From J084 sp964471405 (lineage in GTDB: Bacteria; Pseudomonadota; Alphaproteobacteria; Sphingomonadales; Rhodothalassiaceae): a stretch of DNA of 22,109 nt. Position 1 is the stretch's first letter. Every line of letters begins with the position of its first letter. Both the position numbers and the translations under genes were made by a program. Below, piece by piece: positions 9,366 through 17,740 of this stretch. Below the pieces are notes generated by a model. It saw only the letters and a list, made by a program, of their open reading frames with translations. It did no database searches and had not been told where the DNA came from. The stretch spans positions 1 through 22,109 of the forward strand of contig CAYYGH010000048.1 of assembly GCA_964471405.1 (NCBI GenBank), written 5' to 3'.

Positions 9366-9394
9366 AGCATGATGGGCGGCTCCCGGCAGGCCGG

Positions 9395-11656
9395 TCAGAG
9401 AAAATTGTGGGGATCGACATCCACCCGCAGCCGCACGGAGGCGGGAATGCGCAGCTTTGCCAGCCAGTCGGTGATGATGGGCTGGGGGCGCAGCGCACGG
9501 GGGGTGTGAAGGAGCAGGCGCCAGCGGTGGCGGCCCGCAATCCGGGCGATGGGGGCCGGAGCCGGACCGTAGAGCCGGGCGCCGGCAGCAAGTGCGGCAG
9601 CAGGAAAGGCGGCCGCCAGCGCCCGGGCCGTCTCGGCGACGCGCTCTTCGCTGCGGGCGGACAGCACAAGGGCCACGAGCCGGCCGAAAGGGGGCATCTG
9701 TGCGCTCTGGCGGGCAGCGAGTTCCGCGGCATAGAAGGCCTCGCGATCACCCTGTGTGAGGGCGGTGACCACCGGATGCTCCGGCTCGTAGCTCTGCAGC
9801 CAGACCTCGCCGGGAAAGCGGTCCCGTCCTGCCCGCCCGGCCACCTGCCAGATCTGCTGGAAACTGCGCTCGCCTGCGCGCAGATCCCCGCCGCGCAGGC
9901 CGAGATCGGCATCCACGACACCGACCAGGGTGAGTCGGGGAAAGTGATGGCCCTTGGCGATCACCTGGGTTCCGATCACGATGTCGATTCGGCCGGCTGC
10001 GATCGCCCGGATCAGGCGGTGCGTGTCCTCCGCCCGGCGCAGGGTGTCGGAGGACATGACGGCCAGCCGCGCCCCGGGCAGGCGCTCGGCCACCTCTTCG
10101 GCCAGCCGCTCGACCCCGGGGCCGCAGGCGACCAGACTGTCCGTGCTGCCACAGGCCTGGCAGCGGTCGGGTATCGGGATCTGCCAGCCACAGTAGTGGC
10201 ATTTGAGGCGGCGTTCGTAGCGGTGTTCCACCAGCCAGCTTGCACAGTGCGGGCATTCCACGCGCGCCCCGCAGCTGCGGCACAGCGTCACCGGCGCATA
10301 GCCGCGGCGGTTGAGATAGAGCAGGCTCTGTTCCTTGCGCGCCAGGCGGTCCTCAAGGGCCGCGACCAGCGGCGGAGCCAGCCAGCGTCCGGGCTCGGGA
10401 GGAGTGCGGCGCATGTCAAGCGCATGGATGGCGGGCAGGCGCGCCCCCCCGTAGCGTGAGGCCAGACGCAGATGGCGATAGCGGCCGGCCCTTGCGTTCC
10501 AGACGGTCTCCACCGCCGGGGTGGCGCTTGCCAGAATGACGGGAATGTTTTCCGCATGCGCACGCAGGACGGCCATGTCCCGGGCATGATAGCAGATTCC
10601 CTCATCCTGCTTGTAGGAGGGATCATGCTCTTCATCCACAATGATCAGGCCCAGCCTGGCAAAGGGCAGGAACAGGCTTGACCGGGCACCCACCACGACC
10701 CGGGCGGTGCCGGTGCGCACGGCCTGCCAGGCGGCACGCCGCTCGGCCAGGGTCATCTGGGAATGCCACAGCACCGGCGGCGTCCCGAATCGCTGGGCAA
10801 AGCGATCAAGCCACTGGGCGGTGAGCGCGATTTCGGGAAGCATCACCAGTACCTGCATCTGCGGCCTCGCAGCAAGCAGGCGGGCGATCGCCTCGAAATA
10901 GACTTCCGTCTTGCCGGATCCCGTGACTCCGTCGAGCAGGAAGGCTGCATAGCGGGAAGACGGCGCTGCGACGGCCTCCGCCAGGGCCTCGGCCGCCGCC
11001 TGCTGCTCGGGCGTGAGCGCCGGTGCCAGGCGGGAGGGATCGGGAGGAGCGGGGGACGGGCCGGCCTCCTCCATCCGCTCGGCGCGCAGAAGGTCCGCGG
11101 TGATCATCGCGCGCACGACCCCCTCGCTGACCCCGGCCGCGCGGGCCAGGGCGGAGACCGGCCACGGCCGCCTCCCTTCATCCTGCGCCAGAACGGCCAG
11201 CACCCGGCTGCGCGCCGCCGTCAGGCGGACCCCCGCCGCGGAATCCGCCGCATTCCGGCCGGTCACCACCAGGCGCCGGCGGGCCCGGGAAAACAGCAGG
11301 GCAGGCGGCAGAACCAGCCGCAGGGCAAGTCCCAGGGAAACGAGATTGTAGGCGGCAAAACGCGCCAGGAACCGGCGCATGGCCGGGGCAAGGGGTGGAC
11401 CCGGCAGCTTCTCGGCCACCGGTTTGAGACGGGTGGCCGGAGGAAGGGGGGATGACGGATCCGCCTCCTTCTCCCACACGACACCGGGAACCAGCTGCCG
11501 GCCGAGCGGCACGAGCACCGGATCGCCCGGCTGCAGATCGCGCCCGCCGGAGAGATAGCTGTAGCCGCGCGCCACCCCGACAAGAGGCCACACCGTCACC
11601 GTTTCGGCCTTCCCGGGCACCCCGGGAGGTGGCGTGTCGCTGCCGCTTGCGTTCAC
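9395..11656 (-). CDS. priA: Primosomal helicase PriA (replication restart)
   Basis: A 3'-5' DNA helicase that reloads the replication machinery at stalled forks. The 753-residue protein has an N-terminal DNA-binding part. The helicase core shows the P-loop VTGSGKT (244-250), motif II DEEH (341-344) with the PriA-typical DPSYKQDEGICYHARD after it, and VAGRAGR late in the core. Eight cysteines bind two zinc ions (Cys459, 462, 468, 471, 486, 489, 499, 502). The start is GTG at 11656, with GAGGAGGG about six bases upstream. It is divergent from fsa (186 bases) and upstream of atpHAGDC on the same strand, an order known in Alphaproteobacteria. All key motifs are intact. Confidence 0.97.
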   Translation of the reverse strand: MNASGSDTPPPGVPGKAETVTVWPLVGVARGYSYLSGGRDLQPGDPVLVPLGRQLVPGVVWEKEADPSSPLPPATRLKPVAEKLPGPPLAPAMRRFLARFAAYNLVSLGLALRLVLPPALLFSRARRRLVVTGRNAADSAAGVRLTAARSRVLAVLAQDEGRRPWPVSALARAAGVSEGVVRAMITADLLRAERMEEAGPSPAPPDPSRLAPALTPEQQAAAEALAEAVAAPSSRYAAFLLDGVTGSGKTEVYFEAIARLLAARPQMQVLVMLPEIALTAQWLDRFAQRFGTPPVLWHSQMTLAERRAAWQAVRTGTARVVVGARSSLFLPFARLGLIIVDEEHDPSYKQDEGICYHARDMAVLRAHAENIPVILASATPAVETVWNARAGRYRHLRLASRYGGARLPAIHALDMRRTPPEPGRWLAPPLVAALEDRLARKEQSLLYLNRRGYAPVTLCRSCGARVECPHCASWLVEHRYERRLKCHYCGWQIPIPDRCQACGSTDSLVACGPGVERLAEEVAERLPGARLAVMSSDTLRRAEDTHRLIRAIAAGRIDIVIGTQVIAKGHHFPRLTLVGVVDADLGLRGGDLRAGERSFQQIWQVAGRAGRDRFPGEVWLQSYEPEHPVVTALTQGDREAFYAAELAARQSAQMPPFGRLVALVLSARSEERVAETARALAAAFPAAALAAGARLYGPAPAPIARIAGRHRWRLLLHTPRALRPQPIITDWLAKLRIPASVRLRVDVDPHNFL

Positions 11657-11842
11657 TCTTTCCCTCCTCGCATCTGCGATTCGCCGACCGTGGCTGCCGT
11701 AAGCGGAGCCGGCCGTCGGGCCGCGAGAACGCCGGGGGCGTCATGCTTGCAGAGATTCACCCCTTCGCGCTAGGGAGGAGCGGGCCGGCCTCGGCCGGTC
11801 CGCAGCCACGGGATCCATGCGACAGGCGGGAAGAGGCAATCC

Positions 11843-12496
11843 ATGAAATTCTTCGTCGATACGGCCAATCTGGACGATATCCGGGAGCTGACGGCAACCG
11901 GTCTGCTCGATGGGGTGACGACCAATCCCTCGCTTATCAAGAAGGCGGGCGGCGACTTTTTCGAGACCATCGCCGAAATCGCCCGTCTCGTCGATGGGCC
12001 GGTGTCCGCCGAGACGGTCGCCACCGACCACGAGACCATGCTGAAGGAGGGGCTGAAACTGGCGAAGATCGCAGACAACATCGCGATCAAGGTGCCGCTG
12101 ACCGTCGACGGCCTGAAAACCTGCAAGGCGCTCCGGGCCGAGGGCATCATGGTCAATGTCACCCTGTGCTTCTCGGCAACGCAGGCGCTGCTGGCCGCCA
12201 AGGCGGGCGCGACATTCGTATCCCCCTTCGTCGGCCGGCATGATGACATCTCCCAGGACGGCATGGCGCTCATCCGGGACATCCGGATCATCTATGACAA
12301 CTATGATTTCGAGACGGAAATCCTTGTTGCCTCCGTGCGCCATCCCCTGCATGTGCTGGAGGCGGCGCGAATCGGAGCGGATATCGCCACGATTCCCGCC
12401 GGCGTCATGCGCAAGCTTTTCCAGCACCCCCTGACCGAGAAGGGGCTGGCCGCCTTTCTGAAGGACTGGGAGGCGACGGGTCAGTCGATCCTGTGA
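11843..12496 (+). CDS. fsa: Transaldolase / fructose-6-phosphate aldolase family protein
   Basis: A small class I aldolase of the short transaldolase (TalC/FSA) group, acting on sugar phosphates in the cytoplasm. The 217-residue chain begins MKFFVDTANLDDIREL and contains GVTTNPSLI near residue 25. The Schiff-base lysine is Lys83 in NIAIKVPLT. The segments VNVTLCFSATQALLAAKAGA and SPFVGRHDD, also typical, follow. Whether it works mainly as transaldolase or as fructose-6-phosphate aldolase cannot be decided from sequence. GAAGAGG sits six bases before the ATG. It is divergent from priA; 262 bases separate it from the next gene. Confidence 0.93.
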   Translation: MKFFVDTANLDDIRELTATGLLDGVTTNPSLIKKAGGDFFETIAEIARLVDGPVSAETVATDHETMLKEGLKLAKIADNIAIKVPLTVDGLKTCKALRAEGIMVNVTLCFSATQALLAAKAGATFVSPFVGRHDDISQDGMALIRDIRIIYDNYDFETEILVASVRHPLHVLEAARIGADIATIPAGVMRKLFQHPLTEKGLAAFLKDWEATGQSIL

Positions 12497-12675
12497 GCGC
12501 CCTGACGCCTGTGATCTTTCCCCGGCTCGCCTGACTCCTTAGGGGCCCTCGCCGTGGCGGACGGCTGCGGCCGATCCGGCCTCCTTGCGCCTGCCGCCGC
12601 CGGTGGAAAAGGGCGGTGGGCGCGTGATGCCCCGCGTTTCACACGAGATGCGTGCGCATCCTTTCTCTTTCGCCA

Positions 12676-12690
12676 TTTACGGCTTGTTAA
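12676..12690 (+). promoter_or_regulatory. CtrA-like site (TTTA-N7-TTAA) before the chemoreceptor gene
   Basis: TTTA (12676-12679), seven bases, then TTAA (12687-12690) matches the alphaproteobacterial CtrA consensus TTAA-N7-TTAA with one mismatch. It lies about 70 bases before the GTG start and is the only AT-rich patch in this spacer. CtrA controls motility and chemotaxis genes in many Alphaproteobacteria. One short motif may still be chance. Confidence 0.3.
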
Positions 12691-12758
12691 ATCCCCATCC
12701 GGCATCAAGGGCGCGGGTCGGTCCCGGGGAACGCCTGTGAAGGGGAGAGGGACCGCAA

Positions 12759-14474
12759 GTGTCGGGACGTCGATTTTCCTTGACGGCAAGACTGGGCCTG
12801 TTGGGCGGGCTCGTCGTGCTGTTTACGTTGCTGGCATTCTTCGCCGTGCAGCAGATCAAGAACGGCGGAATCCTGCATCGCCTCAATTACGAGTATTTCC
12901 GGGACGAAACGCGGCTGGCCGGCCTGTATGCGCAGCTGCATGAACGCGACCGGATCACGGCGGGCGAGCTGGCGCGTCTGCGTCAGGCGCTGGCGGCGGC
13001 GGAGCTGGCGGTACGGGACTGTGCGGCTCTGCTTGATGGGCCGTTCGGGATTCTGCCCGTCTTTCCCGACAAGGGGCCGATCGCGGCGGCCTGTCGCGGG
13101 GCGGTGGCGGCGGCCGGCAGAATGCGCGAGGCCCTGAACCGGCCGGCGGCCGCATCGGATTTCGGATCCCTGCGGGCCACGCTGGATCAGGCGATGACGC
13201 GGCTGGAGGAGGCGCGAATCGCTCTCGATGAACCGGTCGACCGCATGAACTCCCAGATCGTGATCACCTTTCAGGGGCTGATCTGGGTGTTCGGGCTGTC
13301 GGTGGCCGGCTATTGCATCTGGACGGCGGTGGTCGTGGTGGCCAGACCGCTCAAGGACCTGGATGCGGCGGTCATCCGCCTGGCCGAGAACGACTATGCC
13401 GTCACCATCCCCGGCGAGGAGCGGGGCGACGAGCTGGGAGACATCGCGCGATCCCTTGATCGCCTCCGGCGGGCGGCACTCGAACGCTTCCGGCTCGAAG
13501 AGCAGCATCGGCGCGAGCAGGAACGCCGGATCGAGCTCGAGCGCGAGCGGCTGGAGGAAGAGCGCCGCCGCCGGGAGGAGGAGGAAAGCCGGGCCGCCGC
13601 CCGCAACAGGGAGCGTCAGGCCCGCATGGCGCGCATCCAGGCGCTTGTCGGCCGATTCGAGGAGACGCTCAAGCGGATGGACCGCGAGATCTCCGATTCC
13701 TTCACCATCCTGGATGAGGCTTCCGGCCGTCTTGCCCGGGCCGGCGAGCGGGCGGCGGACGAGATCGCCGAACGACGGCGCAGTGTGGCCACGGCTCTCG
13801 ATGATTCGATGACCCTGACCGGCGAGCTCGGGGAACTGGCCAAGGGTCTGTCCCGACTCGCCGCCGATCACAACCGTTCGGACGAGGCCGTCCAGGAAGC
13901 CCTCGAACAGGTGGACCAGGCCGTCGAGGCGGTACGCCGGTTCGTGGAGGTCGCGGCCGAGATCGACGCCATGACGGGGCTCATCAACGAGATTGCCGAA
14001 CGCACCAATCTTCTGGCGCTCAACGCCACCATCGAGGCGGCCCGGGCCGGAGAGGCGGGGCGCGGTTTTGCGGTGGTGGCCGGCGAGGTCAAGTCGCTGG
14101 CTGCGCAGACGGCGCGTGCGACCGCCGAGATCGAACAGCGGGTCGCCGCCTTGCGGGCAAGCAGCGGGGCTGCGGAAACGGCCGTCCAGAAGGTGGGCAG
14201 CGCAATCGACGAGATGGGCGCCCTCTTCCAGCGCACGCTGGAGGATCTCTCGAACCGGGGACGCATGAGCACCGAGGCGGCGGCGCGGCTGGAGCGGCTC
14301 GTCGAACGCATGCGCGAAAGCCTCACCCTCGTGGAGCAGCTGGCCGAAGTGGTGGACGGCATGCAGGCCAGTGGCGACGAGATCGTCGCCGCCATTCGCA
14401 AGGTCGGCCGGGAGCATGGCCGTCTGAAGGAGGAGGTCGCCGAGCTGCTGGCGGATGCCGAGGCGATCGCCTGA
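12759..14474 (+). CDS. Methyl-accepting chemotaxis protein with unusual charged helix after HAMP
   Basis: A membrane receptor that would signal to CheA/CheW. The 571-residue protein has TM1 (about 11-30), a helical periplasmic sensor (31-167), TM2 (168-194), then HAMP (195-247, beginning RPLKDLDAAVIRLAENDYAV). The signalling domain contains the hairpin tip around 408-445, including NEIAERTNLLALNATIEAAR and GRGFAVVAGEV. Residues 245-293 form a run of Arg and Glu almost without hydrophobics, likely one long straight helix between HAMP and the signalling part. No CheR-binding pentapeptide is at the C-terminus. The ligand is unknown; the sensor is short and has no recognised Cache or PAS motif. 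Start is GTG 12759 with an AGGG-type site upstream. No other che gene is nearby. Confidence 0.9.
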   Translation: MSGRRFSLTARLGLLGGLVVLFTLLAFFAVQQIKNGGILHRLNYEYFRDETRLAGLYAQLHERDRITAGELARLRQALAAAELAVRDCAALLDGPFGILPVFPDKGPIAAACRGAVAAAGRMREALNRPAAASDFGSLRATLDQAMTRLEEARIALDEPVDRMNSQIVITFQGLIWVFGLSVAGYCIWTAVVVVARPLKDLDAAVIRLAENDYAVTIPGEERGDELGDIARSLDRLRRAALERFRLEEQHRREQERRIELERERLEEERRRREEEESRAAARNRERQARMARIQALVGRFEETLKRMDREISDSFTILDEASGRLARAGERAADEIAERRRSVATALDDSMTLTGELGELAKGLSRLAADHNRSDEAVQEALEQVDQAVEAVRRFVEVAAEIDAMTGLINEIAERTNLLALNATIEAARAGEAGRGFAVVAGEVKSLAAQTARATAEIEQRVAALRASSGAAETAVQKVGSAIDEMGALFQRTLEDLSNRGRMSTEAAARLERLVERMRESLTLVEQLAEVVDGMQASGDEIVAAIRKVGREHGRLKEEVAELLADAEAIA

Positions 14475-14620
14475 GGAGCCCCGCAAGGGCCGATGTCCGC
14501 TCGGGCGGTTGCGAGCCGCCGCACGGGGGGCGTGGCCGGGCCGGGAAAGCAGGGGCGCCCGGGACGGGAGGAGGCGGCTTGCGCATCCGGATGAGAAACC
14601 TGTGCCGGCCGGATGAAAAA

Positions 14621-14669
14621 GGCCCCGCCCCTCCTGCCGGCAAGGATGCCGAACCGGAAGGGCGGGGCC
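14621..14669 (-). terminator. Rho-independent terminator for the Flp pilin gene
   Basis: A perfect 10-bp GC stem (14621-14630 with 14660-14669) with a 29-base loop, followed on the minus strand by TTTTT (14620-14616). The U-run lies on the minus side only, so it stops leftward transcription from the pilin gene across the gap. Confidence 0.75.
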
Positions 14670-14684
14670 CGCTCGCGCGGGGTT

Positions 14685-14784
14685 NNNNNNNNNNNNNNNN
14701 NNNNNNNNNNNNNNNNNNNNNNNNNNNNNNNNNNNNNNNNNNNNNNNNNNNNNNNNNNNNNNNNNNNNNNNNNNNNNNNNNNNN
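14685..14784. other. Assembly gap of 100 N
   Basis: Exactly 100 unresolved bases, the usual placeholder for a scaffold join of unknown size. It removes the last codons of the Flp pilin gene. The matching terminator on the far side suggests that little is missing, but extra sequence cannot be ruled out. Confidence 0.98.
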
Positions 14785-14926
14785 TCGTGAAGATGTTGTT
14801 CAGGCTGCCGCCAAGGGCTGTCAGGGCACCGATGGCCGCAATTGCGACAAGAGCCGCGATCAGACCATATTCGATGGCGGTCGCACCGCGCTCGTTCTTG
14901 CGAAGGTTACGAAGAAGCGTCCACAT
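14785..14926 (-). CDS. Flp-type pilin, 3' end lost in the gap
   Basis: The major subunit of Tad/Flp (type IVb) pili used for surface attachment. The 47 readable residues are nearly a whole Flp pilin. There is a short basic leader (MWTLLRNLRKNERG), then the prepilin peptidase site G14|A15, with Glu at mature position 5 and Tyr at 6 (ATAIEYGLIAAL), then a hydrophobic helix to SLNNIFT. Family members are about 50-60 residues, so only a few codons should be missing. The start at ATG 14926 has GGGAG about nine bases upstream. No tad/cpa assembly genes are in the window, so this is a detached pilin gene; others are expected elsewhere. Confidence 0.9.
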
Positions 14927-14955
14927 GGGTTCGTCTCCCGCGTTTGGTTGCCGAT

Positions 14956-15005
14956 GTTCCGATTCGTATCGGATTCGTCTTGCGCTGCTCTTAAGAGATC
15001 GGAAC
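14956..15005 (-). promoter_or_regulatory. Nested inverted repeats upstream of the pilin gene
   Basis: GTTCCGAT (14956-14963) is repeated inverted as ATCGGAAC (14998-15005). Between and overlapping them are CCGAT-TCGT-ATCGG (14959-14972) and the palindrome CTCTTAAGAG (14988-14997). They lie 30-80 bases before the pilin ATG, where its promoter and operator should be. No clean -35/-10 pair was found. Confidence 0.35.
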
Positions 15006-15110
15006 AATTCGCCTTAAATGTCAGGTCGTCCGGGGCCGTGCCTGCCGTCGGCCGGCCGATGCGGCCGTCTGGGCGCAAAAGGGCGGAAACGGGGAAAGAG
15101 GGGTGCAGCA

Positions 15111-16079
15111 ATGGAAGCAGCAGGCCGGGATCCGGCTTGCCCGCCCCCGGGATTGCGGTGGGAGCGGCTGGTCCGCCCGGATGAAGTGGCCTTGCGAATC
15201 GCCCTTGCGCCCGCATCCATGGCGCCGGGTCGGGGGCTCGTGCTGGGTCTGCCCGGGCGCGGGCAGTTCATCGAGCGCTGGTTCGAGACCATGCGCGCGC
15301 TTCAGGAACGCGGCTTTGCCGTGGCCGTGCTCGACCACCGCGGGCAGGGAGGCTCGCCGCGCACCCTGCCCGGCCGCCAGCGCCACCACATCACCGATTT
15401 CGCCCTCATGGCGGAAGACGCGCTGGCCGCCCTCGCGCTGGCGCGCAAGACCCTCGCGGCGCCGGGTCCCGCGCTGCTGCTGGGGCACTCCATGGGCGGG
15501 CTCGTGGCTCTGCTGGCGGCGCTGCGTCGGCCGGAGGCGGTAGCGGCCCTGCTGCTCGCCGCCCCGCTCGTCGGATTGAAGACGCCGCTGCTGCTGCCGC
15601 AGCCCCTCGTCTGCGCCATTGCGGGAATCCATGTCCGCCTCGGCCGCGGGACCGCCTATGCCTGGGGGCAGGGCCCCTGGCGGCCGCCGGAGGCCGATCC
15701 GGCCTGGCATGCCTGTCGCAAGGCCCTGTTTACCCATGACGATGCCCGCTACCGGCTGGAGGCCGAGATGATCGCCCGCAATCCGGCGCTTGCGGTGGGC
15801 GGGGTGACCTGGGGTTGGCTCGCCGCCGCCTGCCGGGCGATGGCCGACCTGCATCGGGCGGCAGAGACGGGCCGGCCCTCCCGGCCCGCCCTCTTCGTGC
15901 TGGCCGGTGCGGACCGGGTGGTGGACAATGGGGCGGCCCGGCGGCTTGCGCGCCGTCTGCCGACGGCCGAAGTGGTGGACGTTCCGGGAGCCCGCCACGA
16001 ACTCCTTCAGGAGGCGGCCGAATTCCGGATGCTCTTCTGGCGGGCCGTCGATGATTTTCTCGCCCGCCATGATCTGTGA
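15111..16079 (+). CDS. Alpha/beta hydrolase, lysophospholipase / monoacylglycerol lipase-like
   Basis: A probable serine esterase of the S33/Hydrolase_4 group that cuts acylglycerols or lysophospholipids. The 322-residue chain shows the order of that group. LDHRGQGGS (74-82) is the oxyanion-side loop, GHSMGG holds the nucleophile Ser127, GADRVVD the acid Asp268, and GARHELLQE the base His296. No signal peptide is visible, so it is probably cytoplasmic or loosely membrane-bound. I start at ATG 15111 after AGAGGGG; the frame is open further upstream but overlaps the pilin promoter region. It is the first of three closely spaced plus-strand genes. The substrate is not readable from sequence. Confidence 0.85.
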   Translation: MEAAGRDPACPPPGLRWERLVRPDEVALRIALAPASMAPGRGLVLGLPGRGQFIERWFETMRALQERGFAVAVLDHRGQGGSPRTLPGRQRHHITDFALMAEDALAALALARKTLAAPGPALLLGHSMGGLVALLAALRRPEAVAALLLAAPLVGLKTPLLLPQPLVCAIAGIHVRLGRGTAYAWGQGPWRPPEADPAWHACRKALFTHDDARYRLEAEMIARNPALAVGGVTWGWLAAACRAMADLHRAAETGRPSRPALFVLAGADRVVDNGAARRLARRLPTAEVVDVPGARHELLQEAAEFRMLFWRAVDDFLARHDL

Positions 16080-16119
16080 GGCCTTGTGCGAGAAGGCCGA
16101 CTGCGGCCATGGTGGCGGC

Positions 16120-16632
16120 ATGGCGGAAACGGTGACGGAACGGGAGCTCGTCTTGCGCGGAATGGCGCCCGCGGTGGCGGCGGCGCTGGGGGAGCATGCG
16201 CATCTTGTGCGGGAGGTTCGCGCCTTCGCGCAGTCCTGCCGCAGTGCCGCCGAGGCGGCATCTCTGCTGGCCGTTCCCCCGCAGCAGGTGGTCAAGTCCC
16301 TGGTCTTCATGCGTCATCGTGATGATGCGCAAGAAGAGCCGCTGCTGCTGCTCGCTCCCGGTCACCGGCGGGTGGACGAGACGCGACTTGCCGCCCGGCT
16401 GGCGGCTCCGGTGCGGCCGGCGCGCGCAAGGGAGGTGAAGGCGATAACGGGTTTCGAGATCGGCGCGGTGCCCCCCATCGGCCATGTTCAGCGGCTTGCA
16501 GGCTTCATCGATGCCACGCTGCTCGCCCAGGACGTCATCTGGGCATCGGCCGGAACCGTGCGCGCGATGATGGCGCTTAGCCCCCGCGACCTGCTGGCGC
16601 TGACGGGGGCGCAGCCGGTCGATCTCGGGTGA
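16120..16632 (+). CDS. YbaK/EbsC-family aminoacyl-tRNA deacylase
   Basis: A small cytoplasmic editing enzyme related to the proline-tRNA synthetase INS domain, which removes wrongly attached amino acids from tRNA. The 170-residue protein has the key lysine in QQVVKSLVF (Lys59) and the conserved GFEIGAVPPIGH (111-122), close to the family's GGxxPxGH motif. Which tRNA it edits cannot be said. ATG 16120 begins 41 bases after the hydrolase stop, with only a weak GGTGGC-like site; an ATG at 16069 overlapping the hydrolase stop is an alternative. It overlaps the next gene by four bases. Confidence 0.88.
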   Translation: MAETVTERELVLRGMAPAVAAALGEHAHLVREVRAFAQSCRSAAEAASLLAVPPQQVVKSLVFMRHRDDAQEEPLLLLAPGHRRVDETRLAARLAAPVRPARAREVKAITGFEIGAVPPIGHVQRLAGFIDATLLAQDVIWASAGTVRAMMALSPRDLLALTGAQPVDLG

Positions 16633-17045
16633 AGGCGATGGCTGCGGGGAATGAGGCGAAGATCTGGATGACGGGCGGCTGCCACTGCGGGGCCGTGCGC
16701 TTTCGCGTCCGGGCGGCGCCCGATCAGCCTGTCGTGCTGTGCAGCTGCTCGATCTGCCGGATGACGGCCTATCTGCATCTCATCGTGCCGGCGGCCGATT
16801 TCCTGCTGGAGCAGGGGGCGGAGATGCTCACGGAATACCGCTTCGGCACCCGCACGGCGCGCCATCTCTTCTGCCGGGTCTGCGGCATCAAGAGCTTCTA
16901 CCATCCGCGTTCGCATCCGGAGGGCATCTCGGTCAATGCCCGCTGCCTTGATCCCGGCCAGCACCGGCCGGCCCGCGAGATTCCGTTTGACGGCGCCAAC
17001 TGGGAGCAGGCGATCCGGCGCGGCGATCTGGACGCGCTGAGGTGA
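16629..17045 (+). CDS. GFA/CENP-V-type zinc-binding protein
   Basis: A 138-residue protein of the glutathione-dependent formaldehyde-activating (GFA) fold. Zinc-binding cysteines appear in the right order: Cys18 and Cys20 (GGCHCGAVRF), Cys38/40/43 (CSCSICR) and Cys82/85 (FCRVCGIKSFY). Most members have no proven reaction and the formaldehyde role is known for few. The start is a GTG at 16629, sharing four bases with the preceding stop (GTGA), which implies translational coupling; ATG 16638 is an alternative with GAAGG ahead. It ends 123 bases before def. Confidence 0.87.
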   Translation: MKAMAAGNEAKIWMTGGCHCGAVRFRVRAAPDQPVVLCSCSICRMTAYLHLIVPAADFLLEQGAEMLTEYRFGTRTARHLFCRVCGIKSFYHPRSHPEGISVNARCLDPGQHRPAREIPFDGANWEQAIRRGDLDALR

Positions 17046-17076
17046 TGGCCGGAAAGGGGACGGGCCGCCCGCTTTC

Positions 17077-17105
17077 TTGACCGGCCCGCCCCGGCCCCCT
17101 ATCTC
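17077..17105 (+). promoter_or_regulatory. Sigma70-type promoter of def-fmt-truA
   Basis: TTGACC (17077-17082), a 17-base spacer, then TATCTC (17100-17105). The spacing is ideal. Transcription would begin near 17112, about 57 bases before the def ATG. Confidence 0.55.
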
Positions 17106-17168
17106 GTGGCAGGCCGGCTTGCCGGGCATCGGGCCAGCCGGTCCGGGCAGGAAGATGGTGAAAGAGCG

Positions 17169-17705
17169 ATGGCGGTGCTGAAGGTGGTCTGCATTCCCGA
17201 TCCGATCCTGCGCCAGAAGAGCGCGGAGGTCGCGCGTTTTGACGAGGATCTTGCGCGCCTTGCCCGCGACATGATCGAGACGATGTATGCCGCCCCGGGG
17301 ATCGGCCTTGCGGCCATCCAGGTGGGCCAGCCGATTCGGATGCTGGTTGCCGATGTGAATTACGAGGGAGAAGAGGGGCGCAATCCGCGCGTCTTCATCA
17401 ATCCGGAGATCCTCTGGCGGTCGGAGGAGATGCGGGTGCACAACGAGGGCTGCCTGTCGGTGCCCGAGCATTATGCCGAAATCGAGCGCCCGGCCCGGAT
17501 CCGGCTGCGCTATCAGGATCTGGAGGGGCGCCCTCATGAGGAGGAGGCGGACGGGCTTCTTGCCACCTGTCTCCAGCACGAGATCGACCATCTGAACGGC
17601 GTGCTGTTCGTGGATTATCTCTCCAAGCTCAGGCGCGACATGATCATCCGCAAGATCGTCAAGGCCCGGCGCGAACAGGAACGGCGGGCCGCACGGGTGC
17701 TGTAG
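17169..17705 (+). CDS. def: Peptide deformylase
   Basis: Removes the formyl group from the N-terminal methionine of new proteins. The 178-residue chain has all three motifs: GIGLAAIQVG (44-53), EGCLS with metal ligand Cys95, and QHEIDH with His137, catalytic Glu138 and His141. The start is ATG 17169 (MAVLKVVCIPDPILR); longer reading upstream lacks family similarity. It heads a def-fmt-truA cluster with 35 bases to fmt. Pairing with fmt makes sense because one adds the formyl group and the other removes it. Confidence 0.97.
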   Translation: MAVLKVVCIPDPILRQKSAEVARFDEDLARLARDMIETMYAAPGIGLAAIQVGQPIRMLVADVNYEGEEGRNPRVFINPEILWRSEEMRVHNEGCLSVPEHYAEIERPARIRLRYQDLEGRPHEEEADGLLATCLQHEIDHLNGVLFVDYLSKLRRDMIIRKIVKARREQERRAARVL

Positions 17706-17740
17706 AATCGGCCCGGCAGCGCGGGAAGGGCACGCGATCG

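Larger units (their letters stand above)
8964..9394. other. Long non-coding spacer between priA and the atp operon
   Basis: 431 bases without a believable gene, where the atp promoter must lie unless priA reads through. I could not find a convincing -35/-10 pair. It holds an AT-rich palindrome just after priA (9348-9365). On the minus strand there is a small stem-loop, GGCCC...GGGCC, next to CGCGC-TTTT-GCGCG (about 9251-9282), which may act as a weak terminator or leader structure. Confidence 0.6.

Noticed and set aside
11747..11775. TTGCAG-N17-CTAGGG as fsa promoter
   Set aside because: The -10 matches consensus too poorly to list.
13868..15007. 379-codon frame joining the pilin to sequence across the N gap
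   Set aside because: It exists only because the N stretch is read as open. The real pilin should stop just inside the gap, and a terminator follows.
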